This document shows, piece by piece, positions 1 to 6,940 of a DNA stretch of 27,524 nucleotides. Every line of letters starts with the position of its first letter. The first letter of the stretch is position 1. Location of the stretch: positions 1 through 27,524 of the IMG/VR virus record IMGVR_UViG_3300031951_020302; one strand, 5' to 3'. Below the pieces are notes generated by a model. The model had not been told where the DNA came from. It worked only from the letters and a program-made list of their open reading frames with translations, and ran no database searches. Source of the DNA: a virus. A program made the position numbers and the translations under genes.

Positions 1-177
1 ATGGACGTAACTACAACAATCAGGCGTCTGATCGCTGCCCTTTTAAGAGGCGATCGCACTGACGCTCTTGAACTTACAGAAGCCCTTGATTCTTGGCTCG
101 ACAAAGGTGGATTTATTCCTGAGACCAGTGCGATCGTTTCAACGCTTGAAGATCTTTGCGATCGGTATGGAGAGTAG
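1..177 (+). CDS. Hypothetical protein, 58 aa, may begin upstream
   Basis: An open frame runs from the first base (ATG at 1) to TAG at 175-177 and encodes a small acidic, mostly helical protein (begins MDVTTTIRRLIAALLRGDRT). It carries a HIP1 site read as Gly-Asp-Arg. Because the frame is open at the window edge, the true start may lie further left. The codon pattern and same-strand neighbours support coding. No family is recognised. Confidence 0.55.
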   Translation: MDVTTTIRRLIAALLRGDRTDALELTEALDSWLDKGGFIPETSAIVSTLEDLCDRYGE

Positions 178-217
178 CCGTAATTTAAGACAAGTCTAAA
201 CTACTACAATCAAAACT

Positions 218-583
218 ATGGATTACTCTTCTGTATATACTGACGGCGCTGATATGGACTGGAACCCACTCGGAGCCATATTGCTATCCCATCGAATTCA
301 CAATCTCCCCGACTCCTCCCCTCAACAAGTTTACGCGCAGATCCAAAAGGATCTGGACATGCTGACTACGGGAGTTTTTAGGGTTGAAGACATTGCTTTA
401 GCCTTGGAATTGTACGCCCCAAGCAGGATTGCGGACAAGGATATTCCAGCCCTGACAAGAGACATAAACGAATGCACTTGCCAAGGAGAGTACCCTGTAA
501 CCACTGAGGCTTTGCTGATCTACATCGCAAATTTTGAAGCTGAACTCCTAGATCCTGACAGGATAATTGAAGATGAAGTTTAA
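218..583 (+). CDS. Hypothetical protein, 121 aa
   Basis: This frame encodes an acidic protein that looks largely helical and ends in a very acidic tail (IIEDEV). It has no signal peptide, membrane segment or recognised motif. Its stop overlaps the ATG of the PAPS-reductase-like gene by 11 bases, so the two are probably co-transcribed and translationally coupled. The start at 218 has no clear Shine-Dalgarno sequence. A TACAAT hexamer lies 12 bases upstream, but no good -35 partner is seen. I do not recognise the family. Confidence 0.7.
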   Translation: MDYSSVYTDGADMDWNPLGAILLSHRIHNLPDSSPQQVYAQIQKDLDMLTTGVFRVEDIALALELYAPSRIADKDIPALTRDINECTCQGEYPVTTEALLIYIANFEAELLDPDRIIEDEV

Positions 584-1370
584 AAATAATCGATTACTCA
601 TCTCTTTTAGTGGCGGAGAAACAAGTGCTTACATGGCTTACAAGCTCCTTGAGCAGTATCGCTATACCGACACTGAAATCGTTGTGGTCTTTGCCAATAC
701 TGGGCAGGAACACGAGGAAACACTTCGGTTTGTTGACGCTTGCGATAAAGCCTTTGACCTGAACTGCGTTTGGATTGAGGCGCTTCCGCAGTATGTAAGA
801 GGTTCTGGCACTCTAGCTAAAATTGTAGACTTCGAGTCTGCAAGTCGTAATGGGGAGCCTTTTGAGGCTGTCATAAAGAAATACGGCATCCCACACAGGG
901 CTAATCCCGTATGCTCTAGAGAGTTAAAACTTGTACCCATTCATGCCTATATGAGAAGCATCGGGCGGAAGAAAAATACCTACACTTCGGCTGTTGGCAT
1001 CCGCGTCAATAAGTTCTGGGGGTCTCAGCCATTCCGACTGCCCATAAAATCTTGGGAAGGCAACTGCAAAACGTGCTGGAAAAAGAGTAATCGCAAGCTC
1101 TATGCGATCGCTAGACAAAATCCAGAATGGTTCGACTTCTTTGCCGAAATGGAATTTCGATATTCCTCCTTTACTCCCGAAGGTAGGATCAACAGTGGAA
1201 AGCCGCCTCACTTCTTCTTCAGTCGAGGCAGGGATGTTACACAAGTCCTAGAAGCAGCATATTTAGGTGAATTCCTCCTCCCTGATGACGAGAGATTGCT
1301 AGGGCTTTCTCCTGATATTGAGTTGGACGTTCTTTCGACCTGCACAGAAAGCTGCGAAGCTTTTTATTAA
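573..1370 (+). CDS. PAPS-reductase-like / adenine nucleotide alpha hydrolase family protein, 265 aa
   Basis: The N-terminus has the PP-loop signature of the PAPS reductase and N-type ATP pyrophosphatase superfamily: SGGETS at residues 13-18, preceded by a hydrophobic strand (RLLISF). An ANTGQEHEET segment (41-50) matches the second nucleotide-site strand, and NPVCSREL lies at 111-118. A CKTC pair (C164, C167) and CTESC near the C-terminus (C257, C261) could ligate a metal or Fe-S cluster. Known family members activate substrates by adenylation, in sulfate reduction, tRNA thiolation or DNA sulfur modification (DndC). Stand-alone phage copies usually have no assigned substrate. I chose ATG 573 over the in-frame TTG at 567. 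No dnd/ssp or cys partner genes lie nearby, so the substrate is unknown. Confidence 0.85.
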   Translation: MKFKNNRLLISFSGGETSAYMAYKLLEQYRYTDTEIVVVFANTGQEHEETLRFVDACDKAFDLNCVWIEALPQYVRGSGTLAKIVDFESASRNGEPFEAVIKKYGIPHRANPVCSRELKLVPIHAYMRSIGRKKNTYTSAVGIRVNKFWGSQPFRLPIKSWEGNCKTCWKKSNRKLYAIARQNPEWFDFFAEMEFRYSSFTPEGRINSGKPPHFFFSRGRDVTQVLEAAYLGEFLLPDDERLLGLSPDIELDVLSTCTESCEAFY

Positions 1371-1401
1371 AAATTACACAAAAATGGCATAAAACACGGG
1401 C

Positions 1402-1800
1402 ATGAAAACAATAGTCCGCTTTCATCTTAGGCGTGGTGAACATTATCGCCACTGGCAGGTCAAGCGAGGGTCGGAAGTCCGCTACTACTGTCCCTCGCAG
1501 TACAGTCTCATTCTATGGGGTTGTCGCCTCCAAAATCACGCAAAGACAGCACAAAAGATCCACGATGGCGCAGAAAAATCGGTTTGCGCTTGGGTTGAAT
1601 GCGAGATGGTTGAAGTACACCTTGACTACCCGCAAGAAATTGCGGCTCAAGGTGAGATTACTTACAATCCTCGCATTACGCCGCACTGGATTCGTGATGG
1701 TGAAGCTTGTGACAAAGCTGAATTTCACCAAATGATTACTTATCAATCACAACTATATTGGGTGCAAGAACATGCAGACAATCTCCTACAGCTTTGCTAG
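1402..1800 (+). CDS. Hypothetical protein, 132 aa
   Basis: A mixed alpha/beta, His- and Trp-rich protein (begins MKTIVRFHLRRGEHYRHWQV). The segment HLDYPQEIAAQGEITYNP is well conserved in character, but I cannot place it in a family. A second long + frame (1433-1735) runs through the same DNA; this one is preferred because it has an ATG, fills the whole interval between neighbours and has a normal composition. Its 3' end overlaps the next gene by 29 bases. Confidence 0.7.
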   Translation: MKTIVRFHLRRGEHYRHWQVKRGSEVRYYCPSQYSLILWGCRLQNHAKTAQKIHDGAEKSVCAWVECEMVEVHLDYPQEIAAQGEITYNPRITPHWIRDGEACDKAEFHQMITYQSQLYWVQEHADNLLQLC

Positions 1801-2005
1801 TTCAAGGCAGATTCAAGAGTCCGAGTTTCACGTCATGGAGGAATTAACCCCTAACGGGTACTGGAATTTTACTGCGATCGTGGAGGACATTCGATTTCAC
1901 AAGATGTATATCGATGACGGCTCTCTGCGGAAGCAAGATCTTCTTGCTATGTTTCGCGAGTACATCCAGTCTGAACTGCCCAAAATCTTTGTAAACGAGG
2001 CTTAA
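1772..2005 (+). CDS. Hypothetical protein, 77 aa
   Basis: A short acidic protein with the segment GYWNFTAIVEDIRFHKMYID. The 5' end overlaps the preceding gene. An internal ATG inside CACGTCATGGAGG, 21 codons later, would give a shorter protein without overlap and cannot be excluded, since neither start has a strong ribosome binding site. It lies 4 bases before the next gene, in an operon-like series. No family recognised. Confidence 0.55.
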   Translation: MQTISYSFASSRQIQESEFHVMEELTPNGYWNFTAIVEDIRFHKMYIDDGSLRKQDLLAMFREYIQSELPKIFVNEA

Positions 2006-2009
2006 AGTC

Positions 2010-2234
2010 ATGGATAAAATGATCGCTATTAATTACAGTTGGTGGTTCGCCACCAACGAGAAGAGGGCTATCCCCAGTCGCTTTGAAGCTCTTCTTGAAG
2101 ATGCGGCAATGAACCGCATCTTTGAACAATTAAAAGAAGGGTGGTGTCACGAAGGGGAGCTTTCCGAGACTCTATACGATGGGAGGAAACCCGTAGAATT
2201 TCGAGGTTGGTGGAAATTTACCAAGGGTGCTTAA
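2010..2234 (+). CDS. Hypothetical protein, 74 aa
   Basis: A small Trp-rich protein (begins MDKMIAINYSWWFATNEKRA, ends FRGWWKFTKGA). It lies 4 bases after its upstream neighbour and 2 bases before the next gene, in the same direction, which suggests polycistronic expression. There is no signal peptide or recognised motif, and the function is unknown. Confidence 0.65.
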   Translation: MDKMIAINYSWWFATNEKRAIPSRFEALLEDAAMNRIFEQLKEGWCHEGELSETLYDGRKPVEFRGWWKFTKGA

Positions 2235-2236
2235 TC

Positions 2237-2416
2237 ATGGATTCACAAGTTCAAAACGCGATCGCATCTTACCAAGAAGCGCAAATCGCATTCGACGAAG
2301 CCACAGCTAAAGCCCAAGCATCCCTAGAAGCTTGCGGATGGCAGTGGGTGAAGAAGGATATTTCTGGGTATAGCGAGTCTGGCGACTATCAATACTGGAA
2401 TGCGATCGCCTTGTAA
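2237..2416 (+). CDS. Hypothetical helical protein with GWQ motif, 59 aa
   Basis: The gene starts at ATG 2237, although the open frame extends further upstream through the previous gene. The N-terminal ~35 residues are an Ala/Glu/Gln-rich probable coiled coil (QEAQIAFDEATAKAQASLEA), followed by CGWQWVKK. The same order, a helix and then a GWQ segment, appears in the next gene (RLTSEGWQPIEK), so the two may be diverged duplicates. The 3' end is formed by a HIP1 site read as AIA. Unknown function. Confidence 0.6.
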   Translation: MDSQVQNAIASYQEAQIAFDEATAKAQASLEACGWQWVKKDISGYSESGDYQYWNAIAL

Positions 2417-2437
2417 ACCTATCAGATAAACAAAATC

Positions 2438-2722
2438 ATGAACGAACAACTGCACGCCAAAATCGACGGATACCAAGAATCACTCCAAAGCCTTCGCGAA
2501 GAAGGGCAATCGTTGAGAGATCGACTCACGAGTGAGGGCTGGCAGCCTATCGAGAAATTTCTAGATTTGGGCTACAGCTACTGCTTAATCCATCCCGATT
2601 TGTTGTCCCTTTTACAGTCCAACAGAGATCTAAGCCATGACGAGGAAGACGACGTTCATTTCCTCAACAGGGAACTTAGCGCGGACGAGTGGGAGCAGAT
2701 CGTTGAGTTACCCCTATTTTAG
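2438..2722 (+). CDS. Hypothetical coiled-coil protein with GWQ motif, 94 aa
   Basis: The first 30 residues form a probable coiled coil rich in Gln, Glu and Leu. SEGWQPIEKF follows, then an acidic C-terminal part (HDEEDDVHFL). The helix-GWQ layout matches the preceding 59-residue protein, which suggests an old tandem duplication; the identity is low and this is an inference. The next gene begins 2 bases after the stop codon. Confidence 0.65.
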   Translation: MNEQLHAKIDGYQESLQSLREEGQSLRDRLTSEGWQPIEKFLDLGYSYCLIHPDLLSLLQSNRDLSHDEEDDVHFLNRELSADEWEQIVELPLF

Positions 2723-2724
2723 AT

Positions 2725-3030
2725 ATGCAGACCCCACAAACATTTGAAGAATTCAAAGCCCTAATACACGGGATGAGAGATCGAGAGCGATTCGTTTTTG
2801 ATCTCTCAAATCCCAACGAGGAGGAGGGTAGTGAGGTTGAATTCTACTTCACGATTCGGAGAGATCCAGATCATGAACCTCAAGGCAACCTTTATTACCA
2901 GTATCGCGATTCCCTTGGGAGACACCGAAAAGCGGAAGGTGACGACTTAGGAATGGAGAAGGGCAACAAGCGAATCACCAAACTTGGTGACGGTCAACTG
3001 CAAACATATTACTCTTGGCTAAAAAAATGA
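2725..3030 (+). CDS. Hypothetical acidic protein, 101 aa
   Basis: A soluble, highly charged protein with a beta-rich central part (VEFYFTIRR, LYYQYRDSLGRHRKAEGDD). Its TGA overlaps the ATG of the next gene (ATGA at 3027-3030), the usual mark of translational coupling. There are no cysteines, membrane segments or recognised motifs. Function unknown. Confidence 0.7.
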   Translation: MQTPQTFEEFKALIHGMRDRERFVFDLSNPNEEEGSEVEFYFTIRRDPDHEPQGNLYYQYRDSLGRHRKAEGDDLGMEKGNKRITKLGDGQLQTYYSWLKK

Positions 3031-3443
3031 AAATTATTGAGTTTCCCGATCACCTAATCCAAGAGCTTGAAGCTGCTCTTGGCGCACACAATAGCGATGT
3101 CATTAGCTCTATTTTCTCGCGGCATATCAGCGACGCAGTGATTGCTGTTACTGCTGAGGACATTGCTGCTCAGGCGATTGAGTGGGCAAACTTTCAATGG
3201 CCTGAGCATGAGGCGATTGATAAGTACTTTGACTTTAAGCGCTATTCTTTCGTTCAAGATACCCTGCTTAAAGAGCTTCTTGATATTGAGGCGATCGCCA
3301 ATCAAATCCAAGATGACTGGGATATGAACTCAAGTACATCGGCGGAAGCTATCTATGAAGCTCTATTTGCGATTTACAAAGAGTCCGCAATTCTGAACAA
3401 AATTTCCACCGCAGCAGCACAATATGAGGCAAACAATGGTTAA
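3027..3443 (+). CDS. Hypothetical helical protein, 138 aa
   Basis: ATG at 3027 is preferred over an in-frame TTG at 3015 because it forms the ATGA overlap with the previous stop. The product is acidic and strongly helical, with Ala/Ile-rich segments (AVTAEDIAAQAIEWANFQW). The start of the following gene lies within its last codons. The general layout is weakly like that of the next protein, so the pair could be distant paralogues, but I cannot show this by eye. No family recognised. Confidence 0.7.
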   Translation: MKIIEFPDHLIQELEAALGAHNSDVISSIFSRHISDAVIAVTAEDIAAQAIEWANFQWPEHEAIDKYFDFKRYSFVQDTLLKELLDIEAIANQIQDDWDMNSSTSAEAIYEALFAIYKESAILNKISTAAAQYEANNG

Positions 3444-3807
3444 AGTAATTACAGATGTTTGGGGTTTTGTCCATGCAATTCAACGTCAATTTGGATGCGA
3501 TCGCGAGATTCTTGAGCAACTAGTTGAGCGCTTCTCCGAAAATGTTGTTATTGCGGCGGACAGGTACGCGGTAGCTGACGCAATGTGTCGTATCGCTACC
3601 GAGGAAGCTTGCATGGTTGAAGGCTGGGGCGACAGAGATCTACTCCTTGAAGACCCCGACATCGAATGGGATCGCCTTATCGATGAGTGTCGAGATGTCG
3701 ATCAGGAGCAAGTCGGCTATACCTACGAAGCAATCAAGGAAGCCGTTAAACGCATCTATACCCCAAGTCAATGTGAAGAATTTGTATATCGGAACCTTCA
3801 TGTCTAA
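3436..3807 (+). CDS. Hypothetical helical protein, 123 aa
   Basis: The start at ATG 3436 is favoured over ATG 3424 because GAGG at 3426-3429 sits at the correct distance as ribosome binding site and would otherwise be inside the coding sequence. The protein is acidic and mainly helical (WGFVHAIQRQFGCDREILEQ; later WGDRDLLLEDPDIEWDRLID). It overlaps its upstream neighbour by 8 bases. Unknown function. Confidence 0.7.
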   Translation: MVKVITDVWGFVHAIQRQFGCDREILEQLVERFSENVVIAADRYAVADAMCRIATEEACMVEGWGDRDLLLEDPDIEWDRLIDECRDVDQEQVGYTYEAIKEAVKRIYTPSQCEEFVYRNLHV

Positions 3808-3846
3808 TGCGCCCAAACATTCATTTGAAAAATTTAGGAGAATCTT

Positions 3847-4191
3847 ATGACTAAAGACTGGCGGGAAGGTAATCTAACTGCTGTTAACTGTAGCGATTGG
3901 AGATCTGAATGGGATACAGGATCTTTCCTCCTTGTCTCCGACAAGCCCTGTTATCAGCATTCCGTCACAGGCAAATTTGTTTATTTTGCTATGGCAGAGA
4001 GTAAGGAGGATAAATACCGCATCTACGCGGTTCACGTTGGAGTGGACGGATCTCAGGATGGCTTCTGCTCTCCGTACTGCGACCTAACTCCAGAAGAAAA
4101 TATGAGGCTTGTCAACCGATGGGAGTGGGCTGTAAAGAAGTTCAACGAAGTCTACGAAGAGTGTGCAATGTACAGAACTCTTTACCCTTAA
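3847..4191 (+). CDS. Hypothetical protein, WREGNLTA family copy 1, 114 aa
   Basis: A beta-rich soluble protein. It shares with the next gene, in the same order, WREGNLTA near the N-terminus, W-DTGSFLL (WNTGAFLL in the partner), a Tyr-rich strand (YRIYAVHVGVDGSQDG versus YTVYSVPVAIDGTQNG), and a Cys pair in a CSPYCDLTP or CSYCQDIQP segment. The two are clear tandem paralogues. Each has a strong ribosome binding site in a matching leader (TTAGGAG, then a few bases, then TATG). No wider family is recognised. Confidence 0.75.
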   Translation: MTKDWREGNLTAVNCSDWRSEWDTGSFLLVSDKPCYQHSVTGKFVYFAMAESKEDKYRIYAVHVGVDGSQDGFCSPYCDLTPEENMRLVNRWEWAVKKFNEVYEECAMYRTLYP

Positions 4192-4239
4192 TATCATGCG
4201 ATCGCCTTAGCTTCGCGTTGGAAAAACTTAGGAGTACTT

Positions 4240-4641
4240 ATGGACAACGAATTGTCTTTAGCCGTCTCAGAACTACTGGGATGGCGTGAGGGGAATCTCA
4301 CCGCTCACATGAATGAGGGTTGGGATACTACATGGAATACGGGAGCCTTCCTGTTGATCGCGCCTAAGCCTTACTCCCAAAATTCAATATCTGGCGGGAA
4401 GTTTCGGTTTCTCGCTCTCGGCGAAAGAGTGGAAAGGCGAACAGGAAGGGTACTTTACACTGTCTACTCCGTACCCGTAGCAATAGACGGAACTCAAAAC
4501 GGTTCCTGCTCGTATTGCCAAGACATTCAACCCGATCCCGATCTGGAGGGCGTTGCTCAATGGTCTTGGATTAAAGGGAAATTTCAAGAGATTCACGAAT
4601 GCTTTGCTCAACGCCACGAGGAGATAAATAAATGCTATTAG
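4240..4641 (+). CDS. Hypothetical protein, WREGNLTA family copy 2, 133 aa
   Basis: A paralogue of the preceding gene, with about ten extra N-terminal residues (MDNELSLAVSELLG) and a longer central loop (GERVERRTGRVL). The shared blocks are WREGNLTA, WNTGAFLL, VAIDGTQNG and a CSYC motif that could bind a metal. The intervening 48 bases contain a HIP1 site and a leader like that of copy 1. The last codons overlap the next gene start. Function unknown. Confidence 0.75.
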   Translation: MDNELSLAVSELLGWREGNLTAHMNEGWDTTWNTGAFLLIAPKPYSQNSISGGKFRFLALGERVERRTGRVLYTVYSVPVAIDGTQNGSCSYCQDIQPDPDLEGVAQWSWIKGKFQEIHECFAQRHEEINKCY

Positions 4642-5042
4642 GATTTTACGATCGCAGCAACAACGGACTAGCTGTAGAGCTTTCGCCAGAGATGGCAAAA
4701 GCGATCGCTAGTCGTGCTAGAGAGATTTTTCATGTCACCTTGAACTGGGATGTCTCTAAAGTTCGGTATGCTCGATACGCCTTGGACTCGGTATCTAAGC
4801 TTCTTTGGGACGACAGCCCCACAGAAGAGGATCTCGACGCTTTCTTTACCCTGCCAGAAGGAACGGATTTATATGAATCTTACCTTGAATCAACTGGGGT
4901 TTGGATTGACGTTGAAAACGAGGAGCCTATGGTGTTCTGGGAAATCTACGACTCCTACGATCGCCAGAACACGCCTTATTTAAGTCTCGCGCAATTAGAT
5001 GCGATCGCCAACAACCAACCACTACCACAGGGGGACCTATGA
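4632..5042 (+). CDS. Hypothetical protein, 136 aa
   Basis: ATG 4632 follows AGGAG at 4619-4623. The protein is acidic, with a helical N-terminal part (LSPEMAKAIASRAREIFHVT) and a C-terminal part rich in aromatic residues (VFWEIYDSYDRQNTPYL). It overlaps the previous gene by 10 bases, and its TGA overlaps the next ATG (5039-5042). A HIP1 site near the 3' end is read as DAIA. No family recognised. Confidence 0.7.
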   Translation: MLLGFYDRSNNGLAVELSPEMAKAIASRAREIFHVTLNWDVSKVRYARYALDSVSKLLWDDSPTEEDLDAFFTLPEGTDLYESYLESTGVWIDVENEEPMVFWEIYDSYDRQNTPYLSLAQLDAIANNQPLPQGDL

Positions 5043-5239
5043 ATGCAACAACCGAAAACATCACCGATATCTGCGATCGCCTGATCGACACTCGCAATCC
5101 AAAAGCGATCGCGCAGGGACTAAAAGCCTTGCCTGATCACTCAAAGGTCGCTTACGCAAGTCTGTATGTCGGGTCAATACTGACTGATACAGATTTAGCT
5201 TTACTTGGGCGAGTACAGACTGAGTTATTGAAGAATTAA
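5039..5239 (+). CDS. Hypothetical small helical protein, 66 aa
   Basis: This gene starts in an ATGA overlap with its upstream neighbour. It encodes a compact helical protein without cysteines outside the first 15 residues (NITDICDRLIDTRNPKAIAQ). It is the last gene before the structured non-coding segment at 5241-5364. Unknown function. Confidence 0.65.
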   Translation: MNATTENITDICDRLIDTRNPKAIAQGLKALPDHSKVAYASLYVGSILTDTDLALLGRVQTELLKN

Positions 5240-5240
5240 A

Positions 5241-5364
5241 CACAATCTGATATTGTGGGAGTATTCGCGGGAGAGGTAATGCCTATCAGGTGGGGTGAGA
5301 TGCCCAAGACAAACCTCGGCGATCGCGAATACCTAATCCCTATCAGGGGTTGCTAGTAAGCAAC
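5241..5364 (+). ncRNA. Candidate structured RNA or long leader
   Basis: Between two genes the + strand can form: CACAAT/ATTGTG (5241-5246 with 5252-5257); a 9-bp stem GTATTCGCG/CGCGAATAC (5261-5269 with 5324-5332) enclosing GAGGT/ACCTC (5273-5277 with 5313-5317) and TGGG/CCCA (5291-5294 with 5303-5306); CCC-TATCA-GGG (5338-5348); and GTTGCT-AGTA-AGCAAC (5349-5364). The motif TAATNCCTATCAGG occurs twice (5277-5290, 5334-5347). The CCCTATCAGGGG hairpin is similar in style to cyanobacterial CRISPR-repeat hairpins. The last two hairpins compete for bases 5349-5351 if the first extends. No Rfam class is recognised. It could be a stand-alone RNA, an attenuator or DNA-level palindromes. Confidence 0.5.
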
Positions 5365-5368
5365 AGTA

Positions 5369-5391
5369 AAAACATTAGGTGAAACACATGA
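5369..5391 (+). repeat. Duplicated gene leader, copy 1
   Basis: 23 bases running from AAAACATTAGGTGAAACA through the ATG of the 95-aa gene recur identically at 5697-5719 in front of the next gene. The block contains the Shine-Dalgarno AGGTGA, so both genes have the same ribosome binding site and start context. Confidence 0.9.
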
Positions 5392-5675
5392 TTCAAGAAT
5401 TAGCTCAAGATATCCAAGACAACAACAAGTATAATGTCGGTTCTCTATGGGATTCTGCTCGAAAGTATTTTAAAGATACTGAGTATGACGAGGCTCAAGT
5501 TGAGATGTATTTCTTTGGGCTGAACGTAGCTCTTTCAAAGATCGGGAAAACCTACAAGTGGTCTTGGCTCAAGAGACTCGCCGAAGCCTTCTTCCTCCAC
5601 AACTCTTGGGATGAGTCATGGTCTTTAGATCCGCATTATCTCGACTGGTATGCTTCGGCTCCAGAACTTAAGTAG
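5388..5675 (+). CDS. Hypothetical protein, 95 aa
   Basis: ATG 5388 is chosen because the in-frame GTG at 5379 is part of the Shine-Dalgarno AGGTGA. The product is helical and rich in Trp and Tyr (YKWSWLKRLAEAFFLHNSWD). It lies between a predicted structured RNA and the Cas10d-like gene and shares its exact 23-base leader with the latter, so the two may be expressed in the same way. It is too small for a confident family guess. Unknown function. Confidence 0.7.
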   Translation: MIQELAQDIQDNNKYNVGSLWDSARKYFKDTEYDEAQVEMYFFGLNVALSKIGKTYKWSWLKRLAEAFFLHNSWDESWSLDPHYLDWYASAPELK

Positions 5676-5696
5676 GACGGCGAATTTCTCAGAAGC

Positions 5697-5719
5697 AAAA
5701 CATTAGGTGAAACACATGA
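5697..5719 (+). repeat. Duplicated gene leader, copy 2
   Basis: This is identical over 23 bases to 5369-5391 and again ends in the start codon of a gene. The upstream context (AGCAACAG in copy 1, AGAAGCAAAA in copy 2) is also similar, so the duplicated piece may once have been longer. Confidence 0.9.
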
Positions 5720-6567
5720 CTTGTCACTACACTTTAATATCCGAAGAATTTCTAAAGCTGGTCAACAAAGGTTCTGAAGACGATTTTACAAATCCAGATT
5801 TCTTTGAAGAATGTATTCAGGGAATACTCTCCTTGGTTCACGACGCTGGCTTTAATGCGGCTAACTGGGAGATGCTTTTCGCTACCTTGGCATGGCATTA
5901 CGATGGAGTTACAAAGGTATACCCTCCCGCCGAGTTTCAAGACAGAATTGTGACCAAGTATTGCCCCGACAAGGTTGGTATCCGATCTGTAGTCAAGCAG
6001 AGCCAAGAGTCAGGTCGGAAGTTTGGCGAAGCCCTTGACGAGATGGGGGTAGACAGAGGCAAGGCTTTTACGATCCTCGATGATTGCAGAACAGTTCTCG
6101 ATAACAATATTGAAAACGACAAGCAACGTACCACGATCGCTAAACATCCTAGTCCCCTATCTGTGCCACAGCATCTAGTCGATCTGTATCGAGCTTTCTA
6201 TCGAGCCGAAAAGCGTTTTGGCGCAACCAACACGGATGTATTAAAACCTATCTTAAGAGCGAAGGAGGTCGTGCTAAAAGCTCCTCGCAATACTAACTCC
6301 CTTGAGCTAACCCAAATGATTTTAGGGGATTTGTGCAACCTCATGCAGCAGATTCACAATGGTACAGCAAAAGGTCGGTATGTTATCCACCAGAGAGAAT
6401 GGGAGCAACAAGCTATTCTTGCTTTTGCTGATTTCTTTGTTAATCATCTACTGATGGAAACGTTTGGCGGCGATCGCTCCAAGATGTCATCTAAAACTGG
6501 TATCGGATTGATTGAAGATGCTTGTTCTGCCTTGTTTCGTTTAGAAGATCATAAGGAGTCTATTTAG
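5716..6567 (+). CDS. Putative Cas10d/Csc3 C-terminal (Cas11d-like) protein, 283 aa
   Basis: The start is ATG 5716 behind the repeated AGGTGA leader. Residues ~155-283 look like the C-terminal helical region of type I-D Cas10d (Csc3): LVDLYRAFYRAEKRFGATN, then LKPILRAKEVVLKAP, then a helix ending in MQQIHNGTAKGRYV, then REWEQQAILAFADFFVNHL, then a Gly-Asp-Arg segment followed by LIEDACSALFRLEDHKES. In Cas10d this end is also translated separately as the small subunit Cas11d. The match is from memory, not alignment. Residues 1-150 are helical and unassigned, and there is no HD or Palm domain. No other cas gene or CRISPR array is in the window, so it cannot act as a complete effector. A decoy subunit (anti-CRISPR) or a domesticated fragment are possibilities. 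Confidence 0.5.
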   Translation: MTCHYTLISEEFLKLVNKGSEDDFTNPDFFEECIQGILSLVHDAGFNAANWEMLFATLAWHYDGVTKVYPPAEFQDRIVTKYCPDKVGIRSVVKQSQESGRKFGEALDEMGVDRGKAFTILDDCRTVLDNNIENDKQRTTIAKHPSPLSVPQHLVDLYRAFYRAEKRFGATNTDVLKPILRAKEVVLKAPRNTNSLELTQMILGDLCNLMQQIHNGTAKGRYVIHQREWEQQAILAFADFFVNHLLMETFGGDRSKMSSKTGIGLIEDACSALFRLEDHKESI

Positions 6568-6568
6568 C

Positions 6569-6940
6569 ATGAAGAAATACACATTCAATGGCAAAGTTAC
6601 TCAAGTAGCGAGCTGCGTGCCAGCCTCGCAAGAGTCTGCTATGTGCGCCAACGATTTCTCCGAAATCCCCAACCATATCATTTACCCCGACGGAACTAGG
6701 TTTGATTTAGAGGAAGACCTCTTACTTGTCAAAGAAAATCAAAGGAAAAGTTCTCGTAACGGTTATTGGAGAATCCCCAATAAGTTTGGGTATTTGGCGG
6801 TTAAGGAGGAGTCTTCTCCAGACACTAATTATGGACGAGAGAACGGTCATGGCAACTGTCATTTCTCTATGACGATTCGGAGTGACATTGACGGGATTAA
6901 GTTTAAGCAGATCGAACGCAGCCCTGGATATGGGTTTTAG
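6569..6940 (+). CDS. Hypothetical protein, 123 aa, possibly truncated by an amber codon
   Basis: The gene starts one base after the previous stop, with AAGGAG at 6552-6557 as ribosome binding site. It encodes a soluble beta-rich protein (FNGKVTQVASCVPASQES; later SPDTNYGRENGHGNCHFSM). The TAG at 6938-6940 is followed in the same frame by 25 further codons up to TAA at 7016-7018. That tail reads like protein (SLLSKATELVAALEKTK). A single C-to-T change of CAG to TAG would explain this, so the gene may once have been 149 residues long. Unknown function. Confidence 0.65.
   Translation: MKKYTFNGKVTQVASCVPASQESAMCANDFSEIPNHIIYPDGTRFDLEEDLLLVKENQRKSSRNGYWRIPNKFGYLAVKEESSPDTNYGRENGHGNCHFSMTIRSDIDGIKFKQIERSPGYGF

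Noticed and set aside
5261-5332. tRNA-like fold in the structured segment
   Set aside because: No T-arm GGTTCGA-type sequence, anticodon arm or acceptor end fits; only the long outer stem suggested it.
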